DNA of 64,000 bases, taken from UBA6927 sp022447855. GTDB taxonomy: Bacteria; Chloroflexota; Dehalococcoidia; Lucifugimonadales; UBA6927. The stretch spans positions 38,647 to 102,646 of the forward strand of contig JAKUTX010000004.1 in the NCBI GenBank assembly GCA_022447855.1. The letters run 5' to 3'. Position numbers and translations under genes: made by a program. Shown one piece after another: positions 41,922 to 52,714 of the stretch (position 1 is the stretch's first letter; every line of letters starts with the position of its first letter). The notes below the pieces were generated by a model. That model had not been told where the DNA came from and searched no databases. It saw only the letters and a list, made by a program, of their open reading frames with translations.

Positions 41922-43247
41922 ATGCAACGGATAATTGAAAATGCTAATAGTTTATCCGGATCAATATCGCCACCCGGAGACAAATCAATATCCATTCGTT
42001 CCGCAATTTTAAACACAATTGCTACTGGATCTGCGCAGGTTTCTAACTTCTGTGTTGGGGATGATAGAAATTCTATTCTAAATTGCTTACAGGGCCTTGG
42101 AGCGAAAATCACCAGTTTGTCTCCTAGGGGTACAAAAGAAAAAGATGAAATTTTTCAAATAGAAGGTTCTGGCTATGAAGGACTTTCAGAACCTTTAGAT
42201 GTTCTAAATGCAGGAAACAGTGGAACTACCATTAGATTAATTTCAGGATTACTTGCAGCACAACCATTTTTCAGTGTTATCACTGGAGACGACTCGTTAA
42301 GAAAAAGACCTATGAAACGCATTACGAAGCCTTTGATTTTAATGGGATCTAAAATTTCCGGCAGAGAAAATGGTTCGTTAGCACCTTTATCAATTAACGG
42401 AGGAAATCTAGCAGGAATCGAATATGAAATGCCTGTAGCAAGCGCTCAATTAAAATCAGCCATATTATTAGCAGGAATGCATGCAAAATCTAAGACTACA
42501 ATTTTCCAACCTGCTAAATCCAGGGATCACACTGAAAGAATGATGAAGGCCATGGGCGCTGACATTAGTTATTGCGATGAGTCATTAGAAATATCAATAT
42601 CTAATTCCCAACTGAATTCCATGGATGTCGTTGTTCCGTGTGATATTAGTGGTGCATCTTTTTGGATGATTGCAGGATGTTGTCATCCAAATGCAGACAT
42701 AAAAATTACCAATGTAGGAATTAATCCTTCAAGGACAGGAGTATTAGAAGTACTACAAGAAATGGGTGCTAATATTAGTAAAGAAAATGTTTCGTCACAG
42801 AGCGGTGAGCCCACTGCAGACATCATTGTAAAAACTAGCAAGCTAAAGTCAGTAGAAATTGGAGGAGAGATAATTCCACGAGTCATAGATGAATTACCAA
42901 TATTGGCTCTCGCTGCCTGTTTTGCAGAAGGTAAAACAATCATTAGAGATGCAAAAGAACTTAGGGTAAAAGAATCCGATAGAATTTCAGCAACTGTATC
43001 AGGCCTAAAAACTCTAGGGGCAAGCATCACTGAAACTGAAGACGGGATGATCATCTACGGCAATGACAAACTAACAGGAGGTGTAGTTGAAAGCCACCAT
43101 GATCATCGGATTGCTATGACGATGGGTATTGCAGGACTAATAGCCTCAGGAACCACAACAATCACAAATGCAGAAGCAGCTGAAATTTCATACCCTTCAT
43201 TCTGGAATGAACTAGGCCAACTTTCCATGGAAAACCGTTCTCACTAA
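41922..43247 (+). CDS. aroA: 3-phosphoshikimate 1-carboxyvinyltransferase (EPSP synthase)
   Basis: AroA transfers enolpyruvyl from PEP to shikimate 3-phosphate. The 441-residue protein has SPPGDKSISIRSAIL near the start with Lys21, Ser22 and Arg26. NAGNSGTTIRLISGLLA is the PEP loop, GDDSLRKRPMKRI follows, and the C-terminal part has RVIDELPILALAACFAEG, LRVKESDRI and ESHHDHRIAMTM. All are classical. Its stop overlaps the gmk start (TAATG). The tyrA-aroA pairing is metabolic; the link to gmk recalls the aroA-cmk order of other bacteria. Confidence 0.96.
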   Translation: MQRIIENANSLSGSISPPGDKSISIRSAILNTIATGSAQVSNFCVGDDRNSILNCLQGLGAKITSLSPRGTKEKDEIFQIEGSGYEGLSEPLDVLNAGNSGTTIRLISGLLAAQPFFSVITGDDSLRKRPMKRITKPLILMGSKISGRENGSLAPLSINGGNLAGIEYEMPVASAQLKSAILLAGMHAKSKTTIFQPAKSRDHTERMMKAMGADISYCDESLEISISNSQLNSMDVVVPCDISGASFWMIAGCCHPNADIKITNVGINPSRTGVLEVLQEMGANISKENVSSQSGEPTADIIVKTSKLKSVEIGGEIIPRVIDELPILALAACFAEGKTIIRDAKELRVKESDRISATVSGLKTLGASITETEDGMIIYGNDKLTGGVVESHHDHRIAMTMGIAGLIASGTTTITNAEAAEISYPSFWNELGQLSMENRSH

Positions 43248-43825
43248 TGATGTATTTAAATCACTTGAAAAATGCTTCAAAAATCTATTTGATTTCAGGA
43301 CCATCAGGAGTGGGGAAAGACACGCTAATTAATAAATTGAAGTCAAAATCACCTAACTATTTTTACCCCATTACCGCAACATCAAGACCTAAAAGACATA
43401 ACGAAACCGATGGAAAACATTACATTTTCTTATCGGAAAAAAAATTCCAACAATTGATTAACACCAATGAAATGCTCGAATGGGCCAAAGTATACGGACA
43501 TTATTACGGGGTTCCACTATCTCAGATAAATGAGGCGATTTCTCTTGATAAAGTAATTGTGATTAAAATTGATGTTCAAGGTGTTAATACCCTGAAAGAA
43601 ATTTTCCCCTTATCAACATCAATTTTCATCGCTCCAGCACTAAAGTCAGACTTGATAGAAAGACTAAAAATACGGAATTCGGAAAATGACGAGAGCATTG
43701 AATCTAGAGTAAATGCAGCTGAGAATGAACTTGCCTTATCTAAAAACTTTGACCATATTGTGATAAATGCGAACAATCTAATTGATACTACAGTCAAAAA
43801 AATTCAAAAAATTATTCAACCTTAG
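43247..43825 (+). CDS. gmk: Guanylate kinase
   Basis: Gmk phosphorylates GMP to GDP. The 192-residue protein has the P-loop GPSGVGKDT (18-26), the GMP-binding elements TATSRPKRHNETDGKHYIFL and MLEWAKVYGHYYGVP, and the lid segment RLKIRNSENDESIESRV. The start is the first ATG in the TAATGATG overlap with aroA; the ATG one codon later is equally possible. An rpoZ gene, which often follows gmk, is absent here. Confidence 0.94.
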   Translation: MMYLNHLKNASKIYLISGPSGVGKDTLINKLKSKSPNYFYPITATSRPKRHNETDGKHYIFLSEKKFQQLINTNEMLEWAKVYGHYYGVPLSQINEAISLDKVIVIKIDVQGVNTLKEIFPLSTSIFIAPALKSDLIERLKIRNSENDESIESRVNAAENELALSKNFDHIVINANNLIDTTVKKIQKIIQP

Positions 43826-43851
43826 TACGATCTGAATTTGGAGATCATAAA

Positions 43852-46419
43852 ATGACAACCTTTCAACAATCTATTTTGCCAGATTACATTAATCCTATAC
43901 GTTATATTTTAAAATTTTCACCTAACCTAGAGAACTTCACATTTTCAGGAAATGAAACAATTGAATTAAACATTTCAAAGTCTTTTAACGAAATCACCCT
44001 GCATTCTTCAGAAATCGACATAATCGATGTAGACCTGTCAGGAAAAAATCCATCAATTGCATCAGATATTGAATCTGAAACAGTCACTTTTCAATTTGAT
44101 ACCGAAATCCCTGCTGGGAATTATTCTCTAAATATTAATTTTTGTGGAACATTAAATGATCGATTAAGAGGTTTTTATAGAAGTAGATATCTAGATACAA
44201 GTGGCACAGAAAAATTCATGGCTACTACGCAATTTGAGGCCACTGATGCTCGTAAGGCATTCCCATGCTGGGATGAGCCTGAATCAAAATCAATCTTTTC
44301 AGTTTCAATAACCCTCCCAGAGGAATTAACTGCAATTTCTAATATGCCTGAAGATCAAATACTAGATTTAGGTAATGGATTAAAAAATGTTACTTTTGCC
44401 GACACCCCAATAATGTCTACGTATCTACTGGGCTTCACAATAGCCGAGATGGAATGTGTCCAAAGGAAGACTAAGCACGGAACTCTAATGAGGGTATGGA
44501 CTACTAAAGGAAAAGAAAATCAAGGAAATTGGGCTTTAGAATCCAGTATTCAATTATTAGATTTTTTCAATGACTATTTTGGAATTCCATATCCCCTACC
44601 AAAATTAGATCATTTAGCAATACCTGATTTTGCTGCAGGAGCAATGGAAAATTGGGGTATCATCACGTACAGAGAAGTTGTACTACTAATGGACGAAGAC
44701 AACACTGCGGCCACAACAAAACAATTCATAGTTGAAGTAATAGCCCATGAAATGGCACACCAATGGTTCGGAAATTTGGTGACCATGAAATGGTGGAATG
44801 ATTTATGGCTCAATGAAAGTTTTGCCTCATGGATGGGTGACAAAGCCACCGATTGGCTTCATCCAGAATGGGACATGTGGACCCAATTCCTCACTCATGA
44901 TACAAACAGGGGATTGTCTTTGGACGGACTTGCGAATTCCCACCCTATAGAACAAGATGTTAAAAACCCTGCGGAAATAGGACAGCTTTTTGATGCTATT
45001 AGCTATAGCAAAGGCGCTTCAATACTCCGTATGTTGGAGCAATTCCTAGGTGAAGAAACTTTTAAATCAGGATTGAGAAATTATTTGAAAGAACATGCTT
45101 ATGCTAATGCAACAACACATGACCTTTGGAAGTCACTTGAAGAAGCATCTGGATTGCCTGTAAATCAAATTATGGAATCGTGGACAACACAAACTGGATT
45201 TCCAGTCTTAAAAGTCAAAACAGAAAAACAACACGATTCACTATCAATTAATTTTGAACAAAATCAATTCAGATATGACAATATACTCAATGAATCAACA
45301 CAGAATGATTCACTTTGGCAAATCCCAATCAGTGTTTCCTCTTCTGCAACCGATTCAACAATCCGTGAACTTATGACAACCAGAGCTTTCACATTAAATT
45401 TAAAACACCAAAACACATCTTGGATCAAAATCAATCCCAGTCACTCAGCATTTTATCGAGTTCAATATGAATCTTCAGACCTAGAAAAACTGTCTGAGCC
45501 TATTTCTTCATTAACTTTAAAACCATCTGATCGATTAGGAATACAAAGTGATGCTTTTGCCTTGTCAAAAGCTGGAATCATAAATGCTACAAATTATTTA
45601 AAAATCTTAAGTTATTATCCAAAAGAAAATGATGCTTCAGTATGGAGTGATATTGCTTCAAATATAGAATATTTTTCAAATCTGCTTGAAAATTCATCTT
45701 TATATCCTAAGTTCAAAACATTTATAAATAATATAGTCTCTCCTTCAGCTACTCTAATCGGTTGGGACCCTAAGCCAGATGAAACTCATCTCGATTCATT
45801 ACTTAGATCCATATTATTAAATCTTCTAGGGAAATTTGCAGACCCTTCAACTTTAAAAGAGTCTCAAAGACGATTTGAAAATTACTTTGAGAATCCAACT
45901 AATTTAAATCCAGACATAAGATTGATGGTGTTTTCTAACGTGGCAAGAACTGGGGTTGAAAAATATTATGATCAAATGTGGGATGCACACAATTCTGCTG
46001 AATTACATGAAGAGAAAGTTCGATTATTAATGGGAATGACAAGATACTCAAACCCAGAGATAATTAATGATTTACTTAAGAAAACATTATCTAATCAAAT
46101 TAGATCGCAAGACACAATCAGCGTAATATCTGGAATTATGTCTAACAATCTGGGTAGAGAACTGGGATGGGATTTTATTAAATCAAACTGGGAAGAAATT
46201 GATAGAAGATATGGAGATGGTGGCTTCGGAATTATGAGGCTTATTGGGAATTTGTCAGGTTTTCGAACATTGGAAAAAAGCCAGGAAATTCAAGAGTTTT
46301 TTGCCGAAAACCCAGCTCCTGGAGCTGAACGTACAATACGACAATCTTTAGAAAGCATTGCAATAAATAACGCTTGGTTAAACAAAAACAAATCTGAGCT
46401 CGAATCCTGGTTTGATTAA
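43852..46419 (+). CDS. M1-family zinc aminopeptidase
   Basis: This is a large 855-residue aminopeptidase. The substrate-recognition motif GAMENWG starts at residue 263. The zinc site is His299-Glu-Met-Ala-His303 with Glu322 in LWLNESFASW. The N-terminal beta domain (about 1-200), the thermolysin-like domain and the C-terminal ERAP1-like helical domain are all present, as in PepN/ERAP-type enzymes of similar length. No signal peptide is seen, so it is probably cytoplasmic. GGAGATC precedes the ATG. It ends 10 bases from the convergent carB. Confidence 0.95.
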   Translation: MTTFQQSILPDYINPIRYILKFSPNLENFTFSGNETIELNISKSFNEITLHSSEIDIIDVDLSGKNPSIASDIESETVTFQFDTEIPAGNYSLNINFCGTLNDRLRGFYRSRYLDTSGTEKFMATTQFEATDARKAFPCWDEPESKSIFSVSITLPEELTAISNMPEDQILDLGNGLKNVTFADTPIMSTYLLGFTIAEMECVQRKTKHGTLMRVWTTKGKENQGNWALESSIQLLDFFNDYFGIPYPLPKLDHLAIPDFAAGAMENWGIITYREVVLLMDEDNTAATTKQFIVEVIAHEMAHQWFGNLVTMKWWNDLWLNESFASWMGDKATDWLHPEWDMWTQFLTHDTNRGLSLDGLANSHPIEQDVKNPAEIGQLFDAISYSKGASILRMLEQFLGEETFKSGLRNYLKEHAYANATTHDLWKSLEEASGLPVNQIMESWTTQTGFPVLKVKTEKQHDSLSINFEQNQFRYDNILNESTQNDSLWQIPISVSSSATDSTIRELMTTRAFTLNLKHQNTSWIKINPSHSAFYRVQYESSDLEKLSEPISSLTLKPSDRLGIQSDAFALSKAGIINATNYLKILSYYPKENDASVWSDIASNIEYFSNLLENSSLYPKFKTFINNIVSPSATLIGWDPKPDETHLDSLLRSILLNLLGKFADPSTLKESQRRFENYFENPTNLNPDIRLMVFSNVARTGVEKYYDQMWDAHNSAELHEEKVRLLMGMTRYSNPEIINDLLKKTLSNQIRSQDTISVISGIMSNNLGRELGWDFIKSNWEEIDRRYGDGGFGIMRLIGNLSGFRTLEKSQEIQEFFAENPAPGAERTIRQSLESIAINNAWLNKNKSELESWFD

Positions 46420-46429
46420 ACGTCCAATA

Positions 46430-49400
46430 TCATTTCGGTCGAGTATTTCTTACGTAATTGTTGATCGGATTTATGTTATAAGTTGAATGAGCTGCAGATA
46501 AATTATAAATCGCTGCACGTGCAGTATCTAAAGATGTAAAACAAGGAATACGCTTTTCAGTAGCAGCTCGTCGAATTTCAAACCCATCCTGCAACGCATC
46601 TCGATCACCTTCAATAGTATTAATCACGGCATTAACGTGACCTTGTTCTATTAATTGAACAGTATTAGGAAATACTTGCTCTGAGGCCTTTGCAACTACT
46701 TCAACTGGAATATCCATGGATCGAATAAAATCTGCAGTACCCTGTGTAGCATAAATCTTATAATTGTGATTATAGAGTGCCTTAATAGCATCTACAGAAT
46801 CTTTTTTGTGACTATCACTAATACTCAATAAAACAGACCCCTCATCAGGTATGGTCAAAGATGCCGCAACCAAAGCCTTAGTGAAGGCTGATTCAAAATC
46901 AAAATCAATTCCCATTACTTCACCTGTTGATTTCATTTCGGGTCCCAAATACGTATCAACCCCGTACAATTTTGACATAGAGAAAACAGGAGCCTTCACA
47001 CCTACCAAATCTTGCTTTTCCCATAATCCTCCACGGTAGCCCAAATCTTGAAGTTTGTATCCAAGCATTACTTTGGCAGCTAAATTGACCATTGGAACTG
47101 ACGTAACTTTAGAGATAAACGGAATCGTACGACTAGAGCGAGGATTCACCTCAATCACATAGACATCCCCTCCTTTTCTCTCGCTATTCTTAGATGCATC
47201 TCCAGGATTCCTATAACCCTCTCCACCAACTATTACATATTGAATATTCATCAAACCTTTAACACCTAATTCCAGTCCGATCTTCGTAGTATATTCAACG
47301 ATTGTATCCACTTCACTTTTTGCAAGAGAAAGACCAGGATATATTGCCATTGAATCACCAGAATGAACACCCGCTCTTTCTACATGTTCCATTACTCCCG
47401 GAACTAGTACATCTGTACCGTCACAAACGGCATCAACTTCAACCTCACGTCCTTCCAGATATTTATCGATTAATATCTTTCGTCCCCCTCCTAAACCTAT
47501 CGCATTTTTCATATATTTTTTTAATTCTTTAGGATTCTGAACAATTTCCATAGCTCTTCCACCTAAAACATAACTGGGACGTAGTAGAACGGGATAACCT
47601 ATATCTTCAGCAACTGCAGCAGCTTCACCAACAGAATCTACTGCTTTACCAGGAGGATTAGGTATATTAAGTGATTTCAAGAATTCTTCGAACAAGTGTC
47701 TATCCGAAGCAACATCAATTGCTTCGGCACTGGAACCTAAAATAGGCAAATCTAAATCATTTAGAGACTGTGACAGATTTATTGCTGTTTGACCTCCGAA
47801 CTGTACTATTGAAGGAGGTACATTCTTTTCGCCATCATTACCTGTAAAAGTCTCATTATCAATAATGTCTTGAATGCTTTCATCATCCAATGGTTCAAAA
47901 TACAATCTATCACTGGTATCAAAATCAGTACTAACTGTTTCTGGATTTGAATTAACCATAATACTTTTTATACCTGCCTCCTGAAGAGCCCAAGCAGCGT
48001 GTACTGAACAGTAATCAAACTCGATCCCTTGGCCAATTCTAATAGGACCACTACCAATAACTATTGCTTTTTTGTCAATGAGAGGAAGTGCCTCATTTTC
48101 CTGTTCATATGTACTATAATAATAAGGGGTCTCTGCCTCAAATTCCGAGGCGCAAGTATCGACCATTTTATATACAGGTTTTATTCCAAAACCAAGGCGA
48201 ATTTCCCTAACTTCTTTAGGGGACTTGTCTATTAACATTCCAATCCGACTATCGGATATACCAAGTTTTTTTGCCTCAATTAATAGCTCTCTCGAAATTC
48301 CTTTATTCTTAATGTGATCCTCAAAATCTGTAATATTCTTAAATGAATAAATAAACCAAGGATCTACAAAAGTATGTTCACAAATTTTCTCAAAATCCAT
48401 ACCTTTTCTTAGTGCCGACATTAAAACCCATAATCTCTCATCAGTAGGATGAAAAGGGATTTTCAAATTGCTGGATTCATCATATGAAAACCATTCAGGA
48501 TTTTCCCAATGTATTGAACGGTTCTCAATCTCTAAAGAGCGTACAGCTTTCTGAAATGCAGCTTCAAAAGACCTGGCTATTGTCATAACTTCACCAGTTG
48601 CTTTCATTTCTGTTCCTAATGTACGTTCTCCTCCAGGGAATTTATCAAAAGGCCATCGGGGAATTTTTACGACACAATAATCTAGAGAAGGCTCAAATGC
48701 AGCCAATGTTTTTTGAGTAACCATATTAGGTATTTCATCCAGAGTTTTACCAACAGCAATTTTTGCCGCGACTCTTGCAATTGGATATCCTGTGGCTTTA
48801 CTAGCTAATGCCGAACTCCTACTAACTCTAGGATTGACTTCAATCACATAATAATCACTTTCCAATCTTTCCTGATTTGGCAGATATTTTGCAATCGATT
48901 TATTTGGCCGTAGAGCAAATTGAACATTACATCCACCTTCAATCCCAAGTTCCCTAATAATTTTTAAACTTGCGGATCTAAGCATTTGATATTCTTTGTC
49001 GGAAAGAGTTTGAGATGGTGCAACAACGATGCTATCACCTGTATGAACACCCATTGGATCAATATTTTCCATATTGCAAATTGTGATGCAGTTATCTGCA
49101 CTATCCCGCATTACTTCATATTCTAGTTCTTTCCATCCTATCAACGAAGAATCTAGTAGTACTTGTGAAATGGGACTAGCAGCTAATCCGCTAGTAACAA
49201 TTGATACCATTTCATCATAAGAGTATGCAATACCACCACCAGTACCCCCTAATGTATAAGCTGGTCTAATCACTAATGGAAAACCCAATTCTTCTGATTT
49301 TTCCTTAGCTTCATCTAGGGAATTCACTATTGCACTAGCAGGAACAGGTTCTCCAATATCAATCAACAATTCCCTGAAGAGATTCCTGTCCTCAGCACTC

Positions 49401-49765
49401 TTTATTGAATCTAGTGGAGTACCTAATAATTTAACGTTATATTTTTCTAGCACTCCTGCATCTGCCAATTCAACAGCAAGATTTAATCCGGTTTGACCAC
49501 CAAGAGTAGGTAACAATCCATCAGGAAGCTCTTTTTGAATAATTTTTGTTAGAGAATCAAGGGTTAGTGGTTCAATATAAACCACGTCAGCAATACCTTC
49601 ATCAGTCATAATAGTAGCAGGGTTAGAATTAACCAGTATTGTAGTTACCCCTTCATCACGGAGCGACTTACAAGCCTGAGTTCCAGCATAATCAAACTCA
49701 GCAGCTTGTCCAATGATTATTGGACCAGAACCTATGACCAAAACCTTTTTAGGCCCGTACGTCAA
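46430..49765 (-). CDS. carB: Carbamoyl-phosphate synthase large subunit
   Basis: CarB makes carbamoyl phosphate for pyrimidine and arginine synthesis. The 1111-residue protein begins KKVLVIGSGPIIIGQAAEFD, with the two ATP-grasp halves (about 1-545 and 560-940). Their shared motifs are PLVIRPAYTLGGTGGG and PVLLRPSYVLGGRAME, and the C-terminal MGS-like allosteric domain carries IYATQGTADFIRS. It is longer than the usual ~1070 residues. Both halves carry an insertion just before the conserved VIEVNPR strand: about 12 residues in the first half and a Gly/Lys-rich 18-20 in the second. The start appears to be TTG. CarA is not adjacent. Confidence 0.95.
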   Translation of the reverse strand: MTYGPKKVLVIGSGPIIIGQAAEFDYAGTQACKSLRDEGVTTILVNSNPATIMTDEGIADVVYIEPLTLDSLTKIIQKELPDGLLPTLGGQTGLNLAVELADAGVLEKYNVKLLGTPLDSIKSAEDRNLFRELLIDIGEPVPASAIVNSLDEAKEKSEELGFPLVIRPAYTLGGTGGGIAYSYDEMVSIVTSGLAASPISQVLLDSSLIGWKELEYEVMRDSADNCITICNMENIDPMGVHTGDSIVVAPSQTLSDKEYQMLRSASLKIIRELGIEGGCNVQFALRPNKSIAKYLPNQERLESDYYVIEVNPRVSRSSALASKATGYPIARVAAKIAVGKTLDEIPNMVTQKTLAAFEPSLDYCVVKIPRWPFDKFPGGERTLGTEMKATGEVMTIARSFEAAFQKAVRSLEIENRSIHWENPEWFSYDESSNLKIPFHPTDERLWVLMSALRKGMDFEKICEHTFVDPWFIYSFKNITDFEDHIKNKGISRELLIEAKKLGISDSRIGMLIDKSPKEVREIRLGFGIKPVYKMVDTCASEFEAETPYYYSTYEQENEALPLIDKKAIVIGSGPIRIGQGIEFDYCSVHAAWALQEAGIKSIMVNSNPETVSTDFDTSDRLYFEPLDDESIQDIIDNETFTGNDGEKNVPPSIVQFGGQTAINLSQSLNDLDLPILGSSAEAIDVASDRHLFEEFLKSLNIPNPPGKAVDSVGEAAAVAEDIGYPVLLRPSYVLGGRAMEIVQNPKELKKYMKNAIGLGGGRKILIDKYLEGREVEVDAVCDGTDVLVPGVMEHVERAGVHSGDSMAIYPGLSLAKSEVDTIVEYTTKIGLELGVKGLMNIQYVIVGGEGYRNPGDASKNSERKGGDVYVIEVNPRSSRTIPFISKVTSVPMVNLAAKVMLGYKLQDLGYRGGLWEKQDLVGVKAPVFSMSKLYGVDTYLGPEMKSTGEVMGIDFDFESAFTKALVAASLTIPDEGSVLLSISDSHKKDSVDAIKALYNHNYKIYATQGTADFIRSMDIPVEVVAKASEQVFPNTVQLIEQGHVNAVINTIEGDRDALQDGFEIRRAATEKRIPCFTSLDTARAAIYNLSAAHSTYNINPINNYVRNTRPK

Positions 49766-49932
49766 TTACGACTCACATTTTGCAGAAAAATTAACTGGCT
49801 CATACTATTAGAATGCCGCAAATCGCGTAAAAGGTCAACAGGGCTATAGCTGATTTTCGAAAATTGCATAAAATCATGATAAAGTCTAAAAATCCTGTTC
49901 ATATTTTTTAACTATTTTTTGAAGGAAGAATT

Positions 49933-51693
49933 ATGGAATTACCAAAAAATTCTACTATAAAGTTCATATCTAATCTTGAGATACCTATGAGAGATGGAAC
50001 CAAAACTTTTTGTGATATATATCTTCCAAATTCTGCAAACCCCACACCCGTTTTATTACAAAGAACCCCCTATAATAAAAGTTCACCTCAATCAAGGTCT
50101 GGTTCCAGTATAGATCCAATAGTTTCTGCCCAAAATGGTTTTGCAACTGTGATTCAAGATGTTAGAGGTAGATTTACTTCTCATGGGGATTTCTATCCTC
50201 TAATCAATGAAATTGATGATGGATATGATTCTATCGAATGGATTTCAAATCAAGTCTGGTCAGATGGGAAAGTAGGCATGTATGGGGGGTCATACGTAGG
50301 TGCTACTCAGTGGCTTGCTGCGATTTCTGGACATCCCTCATTGTCAGCAATCGCTCCTAGTGTAACCGCATCCAATTATCATGATGGGTGGACTTGGCAA
50401 GGGGGAGCATTTTCATTAGGTTTTAATTTATCTTGGGCAATTGGAGCATTAACACTGGATAACTTTGAGAACATCAAAAGAAATTCCAAAAATACCTTTA
50501 ATGATCAAACGATAGAAAACTTAATCCATGCAAAAGACAATCTATCTGAGTTGTTTGAATATCTTCCTATGAAAAATCTTCCAGACCTGAAAGATGGATT
50601 AGCGGAATATTATTATGATTGGTTAGCCCATCCAGAGTACGATGAATTCTGGAAAAATATTTCTATTGAAGAAAATTATCACAAAATCTCCATCCCTTCA
50701 TTAAATATTGGAGGATGGTACGACATTTTCCTAAATGGAACTTTATCCAATTACATTGGAATGAAAAAAAATGCTCCTCTGTCATCTCCCAAATTAATTA
50801 TGGGGCCCTGGGTACATGCTTCAAACCCTACCGAAATTGCTGGAAATTTCAACTTTGGCACTAAGGCATCAGCTGGGTACATTAATTTGCAAGAAACAAT
50901 CCTAGACTTCTTCAATCATTGGTTGAAACCTACGCTAAATCAATCAGAAAACTTGAAACCTGTAAAAATTTTTGTAATGGGAGAAAACAAATGGAGAAAC
51001 GAAGATAATTGGCCTCTAGAAAGAGCAATCCAAACAAAATTCTATTTACATAGTTTAGGCAATTCAAACTCTGTAACAGGGAATGGGAAATTAAGCATTA
51101 CTCTTCCAACGGACGAAAAAGAGGACACATTTGTTTATAATCCAGGAAATCCTGTACCAACTATAGGTGGAGGGTTATGCTGTAATCCTAGTTTCATGGC
51201 TCCCGGAGCATTTGACCACTCTGCAATTGAAACAAGAGAAGATGTATTAATATATTCAACAGATCCATTAGAAAAACCATTAGAAGTTACTGGCCCCATC
51301 AAATTGCATGTATTTGTATCATCCTCTACGAAAGACACCGATTTCACTGCGAAACTTTTAGATGTTGAGCCTTGTGGATATGCAAGAAATCTAACTGATG
51401 GAATCATCCGTGGAAGATTCCGAAACACTAATCAAGGTGCATCGCTTTTGAATCCAGGACAAATCTACCAGCTAGAAATAAATATAGGCGCCACAAGCAA
51501 CTTGTTCCTAAAAGGACACCAGATCAGATTAGAAATTTCTAGTAGTAATTTCCCAAGGTTCGATAGAAACAGTAACACTGGAGGAGAAATCGGAGAGGAA
51601 AAAACATTTGTCAAAGCAACTCAAAAAATCTTTCATGACAGGAATTCTCCTTCTCATATAGTGTTACCAGTTATTAAACAACATCCAAAGTAG
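49933..51693 (+). CDS. CocE/NonD-type serine hydrolase (X-Pro dipeptidyl-peptidase S15 family)
   Basis: The family includes cocaine esterase, glutaryl acylases and X-Pro peptidases. The 586-residue protein starts with a strand-rich LEIPMRDGTKTFCDIYLPNS. It continues with VIQDVRGRFTSHGDF and the nucleophile elbow GMYGGSYVGATQ with Ser120. The catalytic Asp and His are likely in GGWYDIFLNGTL and GPWVHAS. The C-terminal jelly-roll domain starts around residue 340 and includes GPIKLHVFVSSSTKDTDFTAKL. No signal peptide is visible. A GAAGGAAG element precedes the ATG. Substrate cannot be predicted. Its 3' end overlaps the convergent NHL gene by 20 bases. Confidence 0.9.
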   Translation: MELPKNSTIKFISNLEIPMRDGTKTFCDIYLPNSANPTPVLLQRTPYNKSSPQSRSGSSIDPIVSAQNGFATVIQDVRGRFTSHGDFYPLINEIDDGYDSIEWISNQVWSDGKVGMYGGSYVGATQWLAAISGHPSLSAIAPSVTASNYHDGWTWQGGAFSLGFNLSWAIGALTLDNFENIKRNSKNTFNDQTIENLIHAKDNLSELFEYLPMKNLPDLKDGLAEYYYDWLAHPEYDEFWKNISIEENYHKISIPSLNIGGWYDIFLNGTLSNYIGMKKNAPLSSPKLIMGPWVHASNPTEIAGNFNFGTKASAGYINLQETILDFFNHWLKPTLNQSENLKPVKIFVMGENKWRNEDNWPLERAIQTKFYLHSLGNSNSVTGNGKLSITLPTDEKEDTFVYNPGNPVPTIGGGLCCNPSFMAPGAFDHSAIETREDVLIYSTDPLEKPLEVTGPIKLHVFVSSSTKDTDFTAKLLDVEPCGYARNLTDGIIRGRFRNTNQGASLLNPGQIYQLEINIGATSNLFLKGHQIRLEISSSNFPRFDRNSNTGGEIGEEKTFVKATQKIFHDRNSPSHIVLPVIKQHPK

Positions 51694-52702
51694 GATTCCT
51701 CAAAGGAGCTACAATCTGAGATTCATCCAATTCAATGAAATCTTTCTGATAAACCTGTAGTCTATAAGACTCATAATCGGGTATAAACAACCTGAATTGA
51801 TCATCAACACGAACAGATCTAGGTCTTCTAAGATATCTTTCATTTTCAATCCTACCGGATTCACGCATTCGGTTAGGTGAAGCATTCGTCATCATATAGG
51901 TCCTTGCAACCTTCGAAAGAGTCGCATCACCTGTGAAACTCCACAAATAATGCCCTTCAGAATTAAACATTACAACCCTATTATTTCCCCAATCAGAGAC
52001 ATATATATCTCCATGAATATCTACTGCAACGCCTGAAGGCCTATCAAATTGTCCATCTCCAGTTCCGAATTCACCAAAAACACTTTTTAAATTACCATCC
52101 TCACAAAAAATTTGTATACGGTTATTACCCCAATCAACAACGTAAATATCGCCGTTTTCATCCACATCAATACCCCATGGCAAATTAAATTGGCCTGGAT
52201 CTGAACCAAACGACCCAAAAGAAGAAATGTATTCACCAGACTCTGAAAACCTTTGAATTCTATGATTCTTAGAATCGACAACCAATAGATTTCCATTATT
52301 ATCAAATGAAATTCCGGAAGGTCCATTTAATTCACCTTCAGAATTACCAATTTCTCCAAATTTACTTACAAACTCACCATTTTTATTAAATTTAGTAATG
52401 CGATGGGTAGATTCATCAGACACAAGTAAATCACCGTTTTTGTTAGTAATTAAATTTACTGGCCATTCAAATTGCCCATCATCAGTCCCATATCCTCCTA
52501 TTGTTTTTAAATCATCTGATAATTCTTCAGCATCATCCAAAGACCAAATTCGTATTCCTGTAAATCCTTCGGCTCTCATTAAAATATATATCTCTCCATT
52601 CAAACCAAAAGCAACATCTGTAGGAAAATTGGTTACTCTCCTCATCCCAAGAGTCACCAAATACGGATATCCTGCTCTTAACAATCCATGCGGTCTAGAC
52701 AT
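51674..52702 (-). CDS. NHL-repeat beta-propeller protein (copy 2)
   Basis: A 342-residue protein of about six NHL repeats, with units such as PSGISFDNNGNLLVVDSKNH, PWGIDVDENGDIYVVDWGNN and PSGVAVDIHGDIYVSDWGNN at roughly 45-residue intervals. It is clearly paralogous to the protein at 14636-15652: both have an N-terminal TLGMRR/LAMRGRG-like element, the same repeat count, and an insert starting GDATLSK before the last blade. No signal peptide is seen. It is third in a DUF1800-DUF1501-NHL unit, 12 bases after the DUF1501 gene. Confidence 0.86.
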   Translation of the reverse strand: MSRPHGLLRAGYPYLVTLGMRRVTNFPTDVAFGLNGEIYILMRAEGFTGIRIWSLDDAEELSDDLKTIGGYGTDDGQFEWPVNLITNKNGDLLVSDESTHRITKFNKNGEFVSKFGEIGNSEGELNGPSGISFDNNGNLLVVDSKNHRIQRFSESGEYISSFGSFGSDPGQFNLPWGIDVDENGDIYVVDWGNNRIQIFCEDGNLKSVFGEFGTGDGQFDRPSGVAVDIHGDIYVSDWGNNRVVMFNSEGHYLWSFTGDATLSKVARTYMMTNASPNRMRESGRIENERYLRRPRSVRVDDQFRLFIPDYESYRLQVYQKDFIELDESQIVAPLRNPTLDVV

Positions 52703-52714
52703 TTTAACCTCCGC

